A DNA stretch of 64,000 nucleotides from Dehalococcoidia bacterium UBA1222 (GTDB lineage: Bacteria; Chloroflexota; Dehalococcoidia; Dehalococcoidales; UBA1222): positions 185,526 through 249,525 of the forward strand of contig DBXC01000006.1 of the NCBI GenBank assembly GCA_002309415.1, read 5' to 3'. Numbering within the stretch: the stretch's first letter is position 1; every line of letters starts with the position of its first letter. Below are positions 53,167 through 62,125 of this stretch, one piece after another. The notes beneath the pieces are model-generated. The model did no database searches and had not been told where the DNA came from. It saw only the letters and a list, made by a program, of their open reading frames with translations. The position numbers were made by a program, and so were the translations under genes.

Positions 53167-54354
53167 ATGCAGAAGAAAAGCTTAAGAGACATCAATGTAG
53201 CATCCAAGAAAGTCCTTACTCGTGTCGATTTCAACGTTCCTATGGATGAAGAAAAGGGCATCATCACTAACGAGAACCGTATCATCGAAGCCCTCCCAAC
53301 CATCAAATACCTCTTATCAAATAACGCAAAAGTCATCCTTTGCTCACATCTTGGACGACCTAAAGGTGAACCTAATCCTAAGTATTCTTTAGCTCCTGTC
53401 GCCAAGAGACTTGCTGAACACATTGGAAAACCGGTCAAGATGGCCCCTGATTGTATTGGCGCTGAAACTAAGGCAATTGTCGAAGCCATGAAAGATGGCG
53501 ATGTGGTTTTGCTTGAAAACCTGCGCTTCCATGAAGAGGAAGAAAAGAACGTTCCTGAATTTGCAAAGGAATTAGCAGACCTTGCGGATATCTACTGCGA
53601 TGATGCTTTCGGTACAGCACACAGGAAACATGCTTCAATCGTAGGCGTGACTAAATACCTTCCTTCTGTTTGTGGTTTCCTTCTTGATAAAGAGATCAAG
53701 ACACTTGGTTCAATCCTTGATGATCCAAAACAGCCTTTCGGTGTCATGCTGGGCGGTGCAAAAGTAGAAGATAAGGTCGCTCTTATTGAGAACATCGTCA
53801 AGAAAGTTGACCGCATCATTATCGGCGGTGGCATGGCTGCCACATTCCTCAAAGCAAAAGGATACGAAGTAGGGGCATCGCTCCTCGATACCAATATCGA
53901 ACAGGCATCTTATCTATTAGATCTTGCCAAGATGCACAAAGTGGAAGTAGTGCTTCCTGTAGATGTTGTCGTGACAGAAGTAGGCACTAACGAAGCTGCT
54001 ATCAGAAACGTAAAGATCGATGCTATCCCTGAAGATATGCGTATTGTCGATATGGGTGCTGAAACTATCGAACTTTTCAAATCTAAGCTTGAACCTCTTG
54101 CAACTCTGTTCTGGAATGGTCCCAGCGGCATCTATGAGATTCCAGCTTTCTCTACTGGCACTCGCGAAATGGTCAAGTTCATTTCTGAAATGAAAGGGCA
54201 GACCATCATCGGCGGCGGATCTACGGCAGAAGTCGTAACCAACTGGGGCTATGCTCCTAAGATGAATTTCGTTTCAACAGGCGGCGGTGCATCATTGAAG
54301 TTCCTCAGCGGTGAGGTCCTTCCCGGCTTAGATGCACTCGATGATATGGAATAG
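53167..54354 (+). CDS. pgk: Phosphoglycerate kinase
   Basis: Catalyses 1,3-bisphosphoglycerate plus ADP to 3-phosphoglycerate plus ATP. The 395-residue protein has RVDFNVPMD (about 19-27), GRPKGEPNP, GGAKVEDK and the GGGSTAEVV nucleotide-binding loop near 340. The start is ATG 53167, placed by GAGAGGGTG 6-14 bases upstream; an in-frame GTG at 53158 lies within that site. It is 27 nt after dxs. Confidence 0.98.
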   Translation: MQKKSLRDINVASKKVLTRVDFNVPMDEEKGIITNENRIIEALPTIKYLLSNNAKVILCSHLGRPKGEPNPKYSLAPVAKRLAEHIGKPVKMAPDCIGAETKAIVEAMKDGDVVLLENLRFHEEEEKNVPEFAKELADLADIYCDDAFGTAHRKHASIVGVTKYLPSVCGFLLDKEIKTLGSILDDPKQPFGVMLGGAKVEDKVALIENIVKKVDRIIIGGGMAATFLKAKGYEVGASLLDTNIEQASYLLDLAKMHKVEVVLPVDVVVTEVGTNEAAIRNVKIDAIPEDMRIVDMGAETIELFKSKLEPLATLFWNGPSGIYEIPAFSTGTREMVKFISEMKGQTIIGGGSTAEVVTNWGYAPKMNFVSTGGGASLKFLSGEVLPGLDALDDME

Positions 54355-54366
54355 GACGTAATAGAC

Positions 54367-55575
54367 ATGGATACATTAGTCGATGTAGTCAAAAAACAAT
54401 ATAAACAGACCGATTCTAAAATCGTTATGCTAGTCTTCGATGGGTTAGGAGGTCTTCCTGATCCCAAGACTGAACTGACAGAACTTGAGACAGCCAAAAC
54501 TCCCAATCTCGATAAACTGGCATATAAATCAGAAGTCGGTCTCTCGTTACCAGTAGGTGCTGGTATCACTCCAGGAAGCGGTCCCGGACATCTGGGGCTC
54601 TTCGGTTATGATCCGGTCAAGTATCTTATCGGTCGAGGCATACTTGAAGCCCTCGGTATCGATTTCCCAATCGAAGATGGCGATATTTGTATCCGTGCCA
54701 ACTTCTGTACTCTAGATAAGAATGGAAACATCACAGACCGACGTGCTGGACGAATTCCCACATCGGAAAGCCGACTCATCTGCGATCAGATCGATGGCAT
54801 GGAATTCGATGGTGTAAAAGTAATAGTCCGATCAGTAAAAGATCACAGATGTGTAGTAGTACTGCGAGGTAAAGGACTATCTGCTGATATCGCTGATACT
54901 GATCCTCAGCAGTGCGGAGTCAAACCTCTTCCTGCAGTTGCATTGAGCGAAGGTGCTAAGAAAGCAGCAGATGTACTCAATAAGTTCTTAAAAGAAGTCG
55001 AAGCCACACTTAAAGTTCAGCCTAAAGCCAATATGATCTTGCTGCGGGGTATATCTTCCCAGCCAGATCTTCCTTCCATGAAAGAACGATACGGCCTGAA
55101 CTGTGCTGCTATTGCCGCATATCCCATGTATCGCGGTCTTGCTAAGGTTGTCGGTATGGATGTCCTCAAGACCGGCACTACCATTGAAGATGAGATCAAT
55201 ACACTCAAGGAAGCTTGGAACAATTACGATTTCTTCTTCGTCCATGTAAAGGGTACGGATGCAGCCGGTGAAGACGGGGATTTCATGAGAAAGGTCCAAG
55301 TCATTGAAGACGTCGACCGATGGATCCCGGATATCCTTAAGCTTAAGCCTGATTGTTTCATTGTATGCGGAGACCATTCGACACCTGCAATGATGAAGAG
55401 CCACAGCTGGCACGGAGTACCTCTCTTGATCAATTCAAGTCTTTGCAGATACGACAAGATCAAAAAGTTCGGTGAATCCGAATGCCGATATGGTTCTTTG
55501 ATGAATATTCCTGCAGTTAATATCATGCCTTTGGCATTAGCTTGCTCGGGAAAACTTGAAAAATATGGAGCTTAA
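54367..55575 (+). CDS. apgM: Archaeal-type cofactor-independent phosphoglycerate mutase
   Basis: Interconverts 3- and 2-phosphoglycerate without 2,3-bisphosphoglycerate. The 402-residue protein matches the aPGAM (ApgM/DUF1955-related) branch of the alkaline-phosphatase superfamily. It opens with KIVMLVFDGLGGLPDP (about 18-33), then ITPGSGPGHLGLFGYDP (about 68-84), and has metal-binding HVKGTDAAGEDGD and CGDHSTPAM towards the end. It sits between pgk and tpiA, replacing the more usual gpmI. Confidence 0.95.
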   Translation: MDTLVDVVKKQYKQTDSKIVMLVFDGLGGLPDPKTELTELETAKTPNLDKLAYKSEVGLSLPVGAGITPGSGPGHLGLFGYDPVKYLIGRGILEALGIDFPIEDGDICIRANFCTLDKNGNITDRRAGRIPTSESRLICDQIDGMEFDGVKVIVRSVKDHRCVVVLRGKGLSADIADTDPQQCGVKPLPAVALSEGAKKAADVLNKFLKEVEATLKVQPKANMILLRGISSQPDLPSMKERYGLNCAAIAAYPMYRGLAKVVGMDVLKTGTTIEDEINTLKEAWNNYDFFFVHVKGTDAAGEDGDFMRKVQVIEDVDRWIPDILKLKPDCFIVCGDHSTPAMMKSHSWHGVPLLINSSLCRYDKIKKFGESECRYGSLMNIPAVNIMPLALACSGKLEKYGA

Positions 55576-55577
55576 AA

Positions 55578-56333
55578 ATGCGTAAGTATCTCGTAGCCGG
55601 AAACTGGAAGATGAACTGTACTCTCGATGAGGCAGTAAAGCTGTCTGAACAGCTTGTCGAGGCCATCGGTGCATATACCGAAGTGGAGACTCTGATCTGT
55701 CCTCCGGCTATCGATATACCATCAGTCTCATTTTGTATCCGACAGTCAAATATCAAACTGGGGGCACAGAATATGAATGCTAATGCTTCCGGTGCATACA
55801 CCGGGGAGATCAGCTATCCAATGCTCAAACCGTTCTGTCAGTATGTCATCCTGGGTCATTCCGAAAGACGACAGATATTCGGTGAGAAAGACGCCATGAT
55901 TGCAGAAAAGGCTAAAGCAGCTGTCGCCAACGGCATCATACCAATCGTATGCATAGGAGAGACCCTTGAAGAGAACGAAGCAGGGAAGACCGCCGAGATC
56001 TTAAAATTCCAACTTGATGAATCCTTAAAAGAGTTGACTGCCGATGATGAAATCGTAATCGCATATGAACCCATCTGGGCCATCGGTACCGGTAAAGCTG
56101 CTACTGCTGAAACAGCACAGAACGTCCTTGCATTTATCCGTGAACACATGAAAGTAAGATTCGGTCAGGTATATGCTGACAGACTTCGTATCTTATATGG
56201 CGGCAGTGTCAAACCTTCCAATGCATATGACATAATGTCACAGCCAGACGTTGATGGCGTATTAGTCGGCGGAGCATGTCTCAGAGCTGATGACTTCAAA
56301 GCTATTGCTGATGCCGCTATCCAGGCAATCTAG
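55578..56333 (+). CDS. tpiA: Triosephosphate isomerase
   Basis: Interconverts dihydroxyacetone phosphate and glyceraldehyde-3-phosphate. The 251-residue TIM barrel has AGNWKMN (7-13), the catalytic His in ILGHSERR (about 92-99) and the catalytic Glu motif AYEPIWAIGTG (about 164-174). The start is two bases after the apgM stop. Confidence 0.99.
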   Translation: MRKYLVAGNWKMNCTLDEAVKLSEQLVEAIGAYTEVETLICPPAIDIPSVSFCIRQSNIKLGAQNMNANASGAYTGEISYPMLKPFCQYVILGHSERRQIFGEKDAMIAEKAKAAVANGIIPIVCIGETLEENEAGKTAEILKFQLDESLKELTADDEIVIAYEPIWAIGTGKAATAETAQNVLAFIREHMKVRFGQVYADRLRILYGGSVKPSNAYDIMSQPDVDGVLVGGACLRADDFKAIADAAIQAI

Positions 56334-56339
56334 TATCCT

Positions 56340-57242
56340 ATGGTAAAAGTAATAGCCGTAATCGGACCAACCAGCATCGGTAAAAGCTCATTAGCCATCA
56401 AACTGGCTAAGCATCTTAATACTGAGATAATCAGTACCGACAGCCGTTTGGTCTACCGTGGTATGGATATCGGAACGGCTAAACCTACCAAAGAAGAATT
56501 ATCAGAAGTAAAGCATTACCTAATCGATATCATCGATCCCGATCAGACATATAGTGTTGCGGAATATAAAGATGCTGCCTACGAACTGATCGATAAGATA
56601 GGGAACAAGAATGGATCTGTGATATTGTGCGGAGGAACAGGGCAGTATCTCTGGTCCCTTATAGAGAACTGGCAGATCCCCAGGATAATCCCTGATACTG
56701 AATATAGAAGCCAACTGCAAAAACGTGCTGAAAATGGTGAAGCATCAGAATTGTATGAAGAATTACGACAGATCGATTCTGACCGAGCTTCAAAGATCGA
56801 CCCACGCAACACAAGACGGGTAATCAGGGCATTAGAACTTGCTCGACATACTCATGAAGATATCACAAAGAAACAGCCTCCTTTTGAATTCCTGATCATT
56901 GGACTAAATATCGATCGTATACATCTATATGAAAGGATCGATCAAAGAGTAGATATGATGATAGAACAGGGGCTTGAAGACGAAGTGAAAGAGCTTCTTA
57001 AGAAATATGATAAAAATCTACCATCGATGTCCGGTATCGGTTATAAACAGATGATCCAATACCTTACCGGTGAAGTCACCCAACAAGAAGCGATCTATTC
57101 AATAAAGACAAACACGCATAGACTAGCCCGTATGCAATACAACTGGTTCAAACTAGAAGATAATAGGATTCATTGGTATGATATTAACAAGGAAGGATAT
57201 CTTGAATCGATATTAAATCAAGTTGAATCCTTTCTGAAATAG
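56340..57242 (+). CDS. miaA: tRNA dimethylallyltransferase
   Basis: Adds a dimethylallyl group to A37 of tRNAs that read codons starting with U, using the isoprenoid product of the MEP pathway. The 300-residue protein has the P-loop GPTSIGKSS (9-17), DSRLVYRGMDIGTAKP (about 35-50) and the RNA-binding GIGYKQM near 233. No Shine-Dalgarno site is visible, and it starts six bases after the tpiA stop, so translation is probably coupled. Pairing with dxs in one block fits its substrate need. Confidence 0.97.
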   Translation: MVKVIAVIGPTSIGKSSLAIKLAKHLNTEIISTDSRLVYRGMDIGTAKPTKEELSEVKHYLIDIIDPDQTYSVAEYKDAAYELIDKIGNKNGSVILCGGTGQYLWSLIENWQIPRIIPDTEYRSQLQKRAENGEASELYEELRQIDSDRASKIDPRNTRRVIRALELARHTHEDITKKQPPFEFLIIGLNIDRIHLYERIDQRVDMMIEQGLEDEVKELLKKYDKNLPSMSGIGYKQMIQYLTGEVTQQEAIYSIKTNTHRLARMQYNWFKLEDNRIHWYDINKEGYLESILNQVESFLK

Positions 57243-57298
57243 GTTATTAAGTCGATAAATTGGATGTTACTATTAGATAATTCGAATGGGATACTTAA

Positions 57299-57718
57299 AT
57301 GGATGAGATTATTAGTAAGAAAATAGCTGAAAAGGAAGAAAACAGAGAACTGCTCATCGATCTCAGTAAGATCGGGCCGAGGATCTCAAATCTTCCTGAT
57401 GAAGAGATATTGAAGTTCCGCAGAAAAGCTGAATTGATGAATGAAGTACTAGAGGAGATGGACTGTAAAGTTAATCCCTCAGATATGATGAATGTGACTA
57501 CAGCTCATGTTCCTGATCAATACACGGCATCAGAATTCATCACTGACGTTATCGATCAGTGCAACGTGATCTTCTGTATGAAAGACCAAGAAAACGTCGC
57601 AGTTAATCTGGCATTAAACGACATAATTCTGATCAAAGCCATCAGTGCATTGTCGCTTTGGCATAACAAGAAGAATCCTTATAAGAAAAAGGAATACCGT
57701 GAAGCTGATTCCAACTGA
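57299..57718 (+). CDS. Hypothetical helical protein upstream of hflX
   Basis: A 139-residue, mostly alpha-helical acidic protein with three cysteines (CKV, QCNV, FCMK) and a C-terminal basic tail. I do not recognise a family. The ATG at 57299 has GGGA 8-10 bases upstream. It overlaps hflX by 20 nt, so it is in the same transcript as miaA and hflX. Confidence 0.72.
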   Translation: MDEIISKKIAEKEENRELLIDLSKIGPRISNLPDEEILKFRRKAELMNEVLEEMDCKVNPSDMMNVTTAHVPDQYTASEFITDVIDQCNVIFCMKDQENVAVNLALNDIILIKAISALSLWHNKKNPYKKKEYREADSN

Positions 57719-58805
57719 AAGAGTCGATGAGAAGGCAGTATTAGCCGCTGTAGACACTGGAAAAGGCTGGGATATCGAATCCTCTTTAGCCGAACTAGAA
57801 GAACTGGCCAGGACAGCTCATTCTGTTGTTGTAGGCAAGATCACACAGAAGATGCCTGAACCGCATCCAGTGACTTACCTTGGAAAAGGTAAACTCAACG
57901 ATCTTCTGCATCTAGTGAATCAGACGCATTGTGATCTCGTTATTATAGATGACGAACTTGATCCGACCCAGCAGCGTAATCTCGAACGATTCCTCAATGT
58001 TAAAATCATCGATAGAGTAGCTTTAATCCTGGATATCTTCGCTGAAAGAGCCCAGACCAAAGAGGGGAAACTACAGGTAGAACTCGCCCAAATGGAATAC
58101 CTTTTACCCAGGCTTTCAGGCCAATGGAGCCATCTTGAGAGACTGGGAGGCGGTATCGGTACGAGAGGCCCCGGTGAAACTCAGATCGAAACTGACCGAC
58201 GTATAATCAGGCGAAGAATAGCCAAAGTCAAAGAACAGATCGAAGACGTAAGGCGTCATCGTAAGCTTCTGCGTGACCATAGAAATGGTATGCACATCGT
58301 ATCTCTTATCGGATATACCAATGCAGGTAAATCAAGTCTTTTAAACACGCTTACTGAAGCCAACGTATACGCAGAGAATAAGTTGTTTGCCACATTGGAT
58401 ACGACAGTCAGGAAGAGACATCTGGAATCCGGCAGAGACATTTTATTAACTGATACGGTCGGTTTTATTCAAAAGCTTCCTCCGCAGATCGTCGATGCTT
58501 TCAAAGCGACACTGGAAGAATTAGAAGATGCAGATCTGTTATTACATGTCGTCGACATCACCAATAAAAATGCAGCTGATCAATGTCAGACCGTTGAAGA
58601 CATCATTGAAGAAATGGGTCTTAAAGATAAACCGATGATTACGGTCCTCAATAAATGCGATCTTTTGGAAAAGAATGAAGATGATGAAAAAGAAGAGATC
58701 TCTGAAGACACCATTTTTGTGTCAGCAAAAAATGGGACCGGTCTGGATGATCTTTTAAAAATGATCGATGAAAAACTGAAAGAGTCGGAAAAGAGGACAT
58801 CCTAG
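57699..58805 (+). CDS. hflX: GTPase HflX
   Basis: A ribosome-associated GTPase that splits or rescues stalled ribosomes. The 368-residue protein has the HflX N-domain ([12 protein letters not shown]), the glycine-rich [19 protein letters not shown] linker (about 149-167, cited in part), G1 GYTNAGKSS (about 205-213), G3 [10 protein letters not shown] (about 249-258) and G4 NKCD. I start it at GTG 57699 because AAGGA lies 6-10 bases upstream and the product then begins at KLIPTERV; a longer in-frame start at 57645 is inside the preceding gene. Confidence 0.95.
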   Translation: MKLIPTERVDEKAVLAAVDTGKGWDIESSLAELEELARTAHSVVVGKITQKMPEPHPVTYLGKGKLNDLLHLVNQTHCDLVIIDDELDPTQQRNLERFLNVKIIDRVALILDIFAERAQTKEGKLQVELAQMEYLLPRLSGQWSHLERLGGGIGTRGPGETQIETDRRIIRRRIAKVKEQIEDVRRHRKLLRDHRNGMHIVSLIGYTNAGKSSLLNTLTEANVYAENKLFATLDTTVRKRHLESGRDILLTDTVGFIQKLPPQIVDAFKATLEELEDADLLLHVVDITNKNAADQCQTVEDIIEEMGLKDKPMITVLNKCDLLEKNEDDEKEEISEDTIFVSAKNGTGLDDLLKMIDEKLKESEKRTS

Positions 58806-58916
58806 CCCCTTATTATTATTTAATAACTAATTGCGCACAATATATATTATGTAAAATTAGGGGATTCTTTTCAGGCATACTTCTTTACATAAATCAATAA
58901 TATAGTCATTGATATA

Positions 58917-58949
58917 TGAAAAAGCCCGGAAAACAGTTGTTTCCAGGCA
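58917..58949 (-). terminator. Terminator downstream of the small coiled-coil gene
   Basis: GCCTGGAAAC pairs with GTTTTCCGGGC around AACT with two mismatches, and the minus strand then runs TTTTTCAT. It lies about 85 nt after the stop at 59036. Confidence 0.75.
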
Positions 58950-59035
58950 CAAAACGTCCAGAATCCAAAAATAGCGCCTTTTCTGTATTTTTTGACCTAA
59001 CCCTTGTTTCGACGCTGTTTTCAGGGATTGAAAAA

Positions 59036-59245
59036 CTAGATTTTTGGTTTTCTCAGACCGATCAGAGCGATTTCGAAGTCCTTCTGACAATGAGGACAAG
59101 TCGTATGGATATATGCGGCCTGATTCATTACTCTTTCGACAACAGCAGAAACTGTTGAGTCGATGTTATCGAGTCGATCATCCAGCATGTCGAGTCTTGT
59201 TTCGATTTTATCGAGGCTTGTGGATTCATCATCTTTTTTGCTCAT
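59036..59245 (-). CDS. Small coiled-coil protein with C-terminal CxxC
   Basis: A 69-residue protein with a heptad-like helix (about 10-42; DKIETRLDMLDDRLDNIDSTV, cited in part) and a CPHC pair at about 50-53 that could bind zinc. I do not recognise a family. The ATG at 59245 has GGAGG 8-12 bases upstream, which supports it being real. It is divergent from sufC. Confidence 0.68.
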   Translation of the reverse strand: MSKKDDESTSLDKIETRLDMLDDRLDNIDSTVSAVVERVMNQAAYIHTTCPHCQKDFEIALIGLRKPKI

Positions 59246-59432
59246 TGGTTAATACCTCCATGCTGCTGATATATTAATTCTAACAAATCGATATTTATTT
59301 TTCATTTGATTGTTTGATGTCATTTCATTTACTTAAACACGTTTTAACCATATAATTTAAGGATATGACATTTATCACATCTTGATTTATAACAGAGTGA
59401 TTTAATAGGTTTTATCTAGAATAGGAGTTCCT

Positions 59433-60182
59433 ATGAGTAACCTACTTGAAATTAAAGATTTACATGTGTCAGTTGAGGAAAACGAGATTCTTCACGGCCT
59501 CAATCTGACTATCAAACATGGCGAGACCGTCATGATCTTCGGCCCGAACGGCGGCGGTAAGACTACATTATTGATGTCCATCATGGGCTTCCCCAAGTAT
59601 AAGATCACATCTGGCCAGATCATTTTCGATGGACATGATATTACCAACATGACCTTAGATGAACGTGCCCGACTGGGCATCGGCATGGCATTCCAGCGCC
59701 CCCCTATCATCAAAGGTATAAAGACCCGAGATATGCTCAAGGTTTGCTTGAAAGACGAAAAGAAGTTCGATGATATCTATTATCTGGCCGAACGAGCTAA
59801 CATGACTAAATTCCTCGACCGAGGCGTCAATTACGGTTTCTCCGGCGGTGAGACCAAACGATCAGAAATGATGCAGCTACTTGCTCAGCAGCCTGAACTT
59901 GTCCTGCTCGACGAGCCTGAATCAGGCGTCGATCTTGAGAATATGGCTCTTATCGGTAAGCTCATCAATGACGCACTGGGAAAGGACAGCCATTTCGCTG
60001 ACCGAACCAAGTCCGGTCTCATCATCTCACATACCGGTCATATCCTCGAATACGTCAATTCACGTACCGGTTATGTACTCATCAACGGCCGTATCTCCTG
60101 TGAAGGAGATCCCCGAGATATCTTGGCCAGCGTCAAAGAACATGGCTATACGGAGTGTGCATCATGTCAGAGAAACAAATAG
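59433..60182 (+). CDS. sufC: SufC-like ATPase (SmsC)
   Basis: ATPase of the iron-sulfur cluster assembly scaffold. The 249-residue protein has Walker A GPNGGGKT (about 36-43), signature SGGETKRSEM (about 138-147), and LLDEPESGVD (about 160-169). A SufC-typical SGGE with K-R follows. Only a SufB-like partner gene accompanies it; sufD, sufS and sufU are not in the window. This matches the minimal SmsC-SmsB type of SUF system described from anaerobes and archaea. The start has TAGGAG. Confidence 0.95.
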   Translation: MSNLLEIKDLHVSVEENEILHGLNLTIKHGETVMIFGPNGGGKTTLLMSIMGFPKYKITSGQIIFDGHDITNMTLDERARLGIGMAFQRPPIIKGIKTRDMLKVCLKDEKKFDDIYYLAERANMTKFLDRGVNYGFSGGETKRSEMMQLLAQQPELVLLDEPESGVDLENMALIGKLINDALGKDSHFADRTKSGLIISHTGHILEYVNSRTGYVLINGRISCEGDPRDILASVKEHGYTECASCQRNK

Positions 60183-61384
60183 ACATTGAAAAACGAGCTA
60201 AAGCTGCTGAAGAAAAGAAAGCGGCTTTCGGTGAAGATATCGACCTTAATAAATATGAAGTCGAGACCGTAGCAAACAGCACCAAGGACCTTTCTGAGGA
60301 TTCCAAGACTAAGATCGGTCAGACCGGTATTGTCTTTGATTCCAAAGAAGAACTTACTAAACGTGCAGCTACCTTCATCCAGGTAGATGCCAATCCTATG
60401 CATTTTGATTCTGATCAAAAAGGCGTCGAGATTCTTTCCACTCAGGAAGCTCTCGCAAAATATGACTGGCTTGCTGATATGCTCTGGACTGCAGTTCAGC
60501 CAGATGCCGATAAATATACTGCTCATGTAGCTTTGAATGAGTTCAACGGCTATTTCGTTAAAGTCGATCCCGGAGTCAAAGCCGAGTATCCCCTGCAGGC
60601 ATGTCTGCATCTTGCACGAGGCAATTCGGTGCAGGATATCCACAACATCATGATCGCAGGAGAAGGCTCTGAACTTCATCTTATCACCGGTTGTTCATCA
60701 GCCATGAAAGAATCCGGCGTACATTTGGGTATCACTGAGATGTTCATCGGTAAAGGTGCCCACGTTACTAATACCATGATTCATTCCTGGGCAGACAGCA
60801 CTGATGTACGTCCTAGAACCGGTATCATCATGGAGGAAGACAGCGTTTATGTATCCAACTACATCCTTCTGAAACCTGTTCGATCCGTCCAGATGAATCC
60901 CGCTGTATTCATGAATGGAAAAGGAGCCACTGCCCGCTTCAATACCGTAGCAGTCGCACTTCCCGGCTCTGATATCGATCTTGGCTCCAAAGCTTATCTC
61001 AACGCTCCTGAAACCAAAGTCGAGATCCTTTCAAGAACCATTTCCATGGGCGGAAACGTTATATCACGAGGTTATCTTGAAGGTAATGCAATCGACTGTC
61101 AAGGGCACCTTGAATGCAGCGGTCTTATGATCACCAACGAAGGCTGCATCCATGCGATTCCTGAACTCAAAGGTAACGTACCTGGCATCAAACTCTCCCA
61201 TGAAGCTGCTGTCGGTAAGATTGCTGAAGAAGAACTCGAATATCTTATGTCAAGAGGCCTTACACGTGATGAAGCTACTTCAGCTATCATCAGAGGCTTC
61301 ATCAAGATTGATATCGAGGGTCTTCCCAAAGAACTCACCGACGAGATCAATAAAGCCATCGAACAGTGTGCCGACGCACTCTAA
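60164..61384 (+). CDS. sufB: SufB/SufD-family scaffold protein (SmsB-like)
   Basis: A 406-residue member of the SufBD core family that forms the Fe-S assembly scaffold with SufC. The beta-helix pattern runs through the centre (about 120-340). MHFDSDQKGVE lies near 80, and SSAMKESGVHLGITEMFIG-type features are present in the middle. There is one copy, which could serve as a homodimer as in SmsCB. The ATG at 60164 follows CGGAG and overlaps sufC by 19 nt. An upstream in-frame GTG at 60155 lies inside the ribosome-binding site. Confidence 0.93.
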   Translation: MSEKQIDIEKRAKAAEEKKAAFGEDIDLNKYEVETVANSTKDLSEDSKTKIGQTGIVFDSKEELTKRAATFIQVDANPMHFDSDQKGVEILSTQEALAKYDWLADMLWTAVQPDADKYTAHVALNEFNGYFVKVDPGVKAEYPLQACLHLARGNSVQDIHNIMIAGEGSELHLITGCSSAMKESGVHLGITEMFIGKGAHVTNTMIHSWADSTDVRPRTGIIMEEDSVYVSNYILLKPVRSVQMNPAVFMNGKGATARFNTVAVALPGSDIDLGSKAYLNAPETKVEILSRTISMGGNVISRGYLEGNAIDCQGHLECSGLMITNEGCIHAIPELKGNVPGIKLSHEAAVGKIAEEELEYLMSRGLTRDEATSAIIRGFIKIDIEGLPKELTDEINKAIEQCADAL

Positions 61385-61407
61385 TCTACAATTACAAAAT
61401 GAAACTA

Positions 61408-61433
61408 AAGAGCAAGTCATCATGACTTGCTCT
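61408..61433 (+). terminator. Terminator of the sufC-sufB operon
   Basis: AAGAGCAAGTC pairs with GACTTGCTCTT around ATCAT, with a T-poor tail (ATAATT). The stem is perfect over 11 bp. Confidence 0.75.
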
Positions 61434-61471
61434 TATAATTATCCGAATATAAATAATGAACTGATCTAAGA

Positions 61472-61547
61472 TGGTGGGCCCGGCAGGATTCGAACCTGCG
61501 ACCGATCGGTTATGAGCCGACAGCTCTAACCGCTGAGCTACAGGCCC
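61472..61547 (-). tRNA. tRNA-Met (CAT), elongator type
   Basis: Acceptor GGGCCTG/CGGGCCC with one wobble pair, D-arm GCTC/GAGC, anticodon loop CTCATAA (CAT), T-arm with TTCGAAT, discriminator A and encoded CCA. The paired acceptor excludes initiator tRNA. tRNA-Ile2 (lysidine) is possible but the sequence is typical of elongator Met. Confidence 0.95.
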
Positions 61548-61556
61548 TTAGAAAAG

Positions 61557-61632
61557 TGGAGCGTGAGACGGGACTCGAACCCGCGACAGCCTGCTTGGAA
61601 GGCAGGAACTCTACCGACTGAGTTACTCACGC
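61557..61632 (-). tRNA. tRNA-Gly (TCC)
   Basis: Acceptor GCGTGAG/CTCACGC, anticodon stem CCTGC/GCAGG with loop CTTCCAA (anticodon TCC), T-arm with TTCGAGT, discriminator T and encoded CCA. It lies 9 nt upstream of tRNA-Met on the same strand. Confidence 0.97.
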
Positions 61633-61677
61633 TTGACGACTATATGATTGTAAATTGAGCACCTTTAAAAGTCAAAA

Positions 61678-61974
61678 CTAATCCATTTCGATCAGGATTG
61701 TTTCAAGAGGTTTTTCGTAACCGGAAAGATCATTAATATAGGCATCAAGAATATCGACATACGTATTGGTAACGAATTCATTTGTAGGAACATCGATATT
61801 GTTGATCTTGATACTGATCTCTTTATTTGTAACAATAATCATTCTGCTCCCGGTAAGATTAGGTTCAAGGTCTAATGAATCAATCAGGGCATTGGTAAGA
61901 TTATAAACAAGTTTGGCATTGAATCTATTAAGTTCAAGCAATGTGCCATTAACAGTAAGCTGTAATGATTCCAT
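61678..61974 (-). CDS. Small unknown alpha/beta protein
   Basis: A 98-residue acidic protein with alternating short strands and helices (SMRMIIVTNKEISIKIN-type centre). No recognised family. The start is placed at ATG 61974 because TGGAG lies seven bases upstream; longer in-frame starts up to 62085 lack a site. It stands between tRNA-Gly and the 5'-nucleotidase gene. Confidence 0.6.
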   Translation of the reverse strand: MESLQLTVNGTLLELNRFNAKLVYNLTNALIDSLDLEPNLTGSRMIIVTNKEISIKINNIDVPTNEFVTNTYVDILDAYINDLSGYEKPLETILIEMD

Positions 61975-62125
61975 ATCAGAACTCCAGTTCTGACGATCTC
62001 TCTCTATCGTCATAAGTAATACCGATCGATAAATGCTAAAATATTTGAAATCGGTAAGCATTATTTTACCACTTTTTAAAGACATTTATGAGTCGATTTA
62101 GAAGATATATAAGAAAGATTGTGCT

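Noticed and set aside
58857..59099. 80-residue minus-strand open frame
   Set aside because: It overlaps the terminator and the better-supported gene at 59036-59245, lacks a ribosome-binding site and looks non-coding in composition.
61678..62085. Longer 135-residue form of the small unknown protein
   Set aside because: Starts at 62085 and 62013 lack a Shine-Dalgarno site, whereas ATG 61974 has TGGAG at seven bases.
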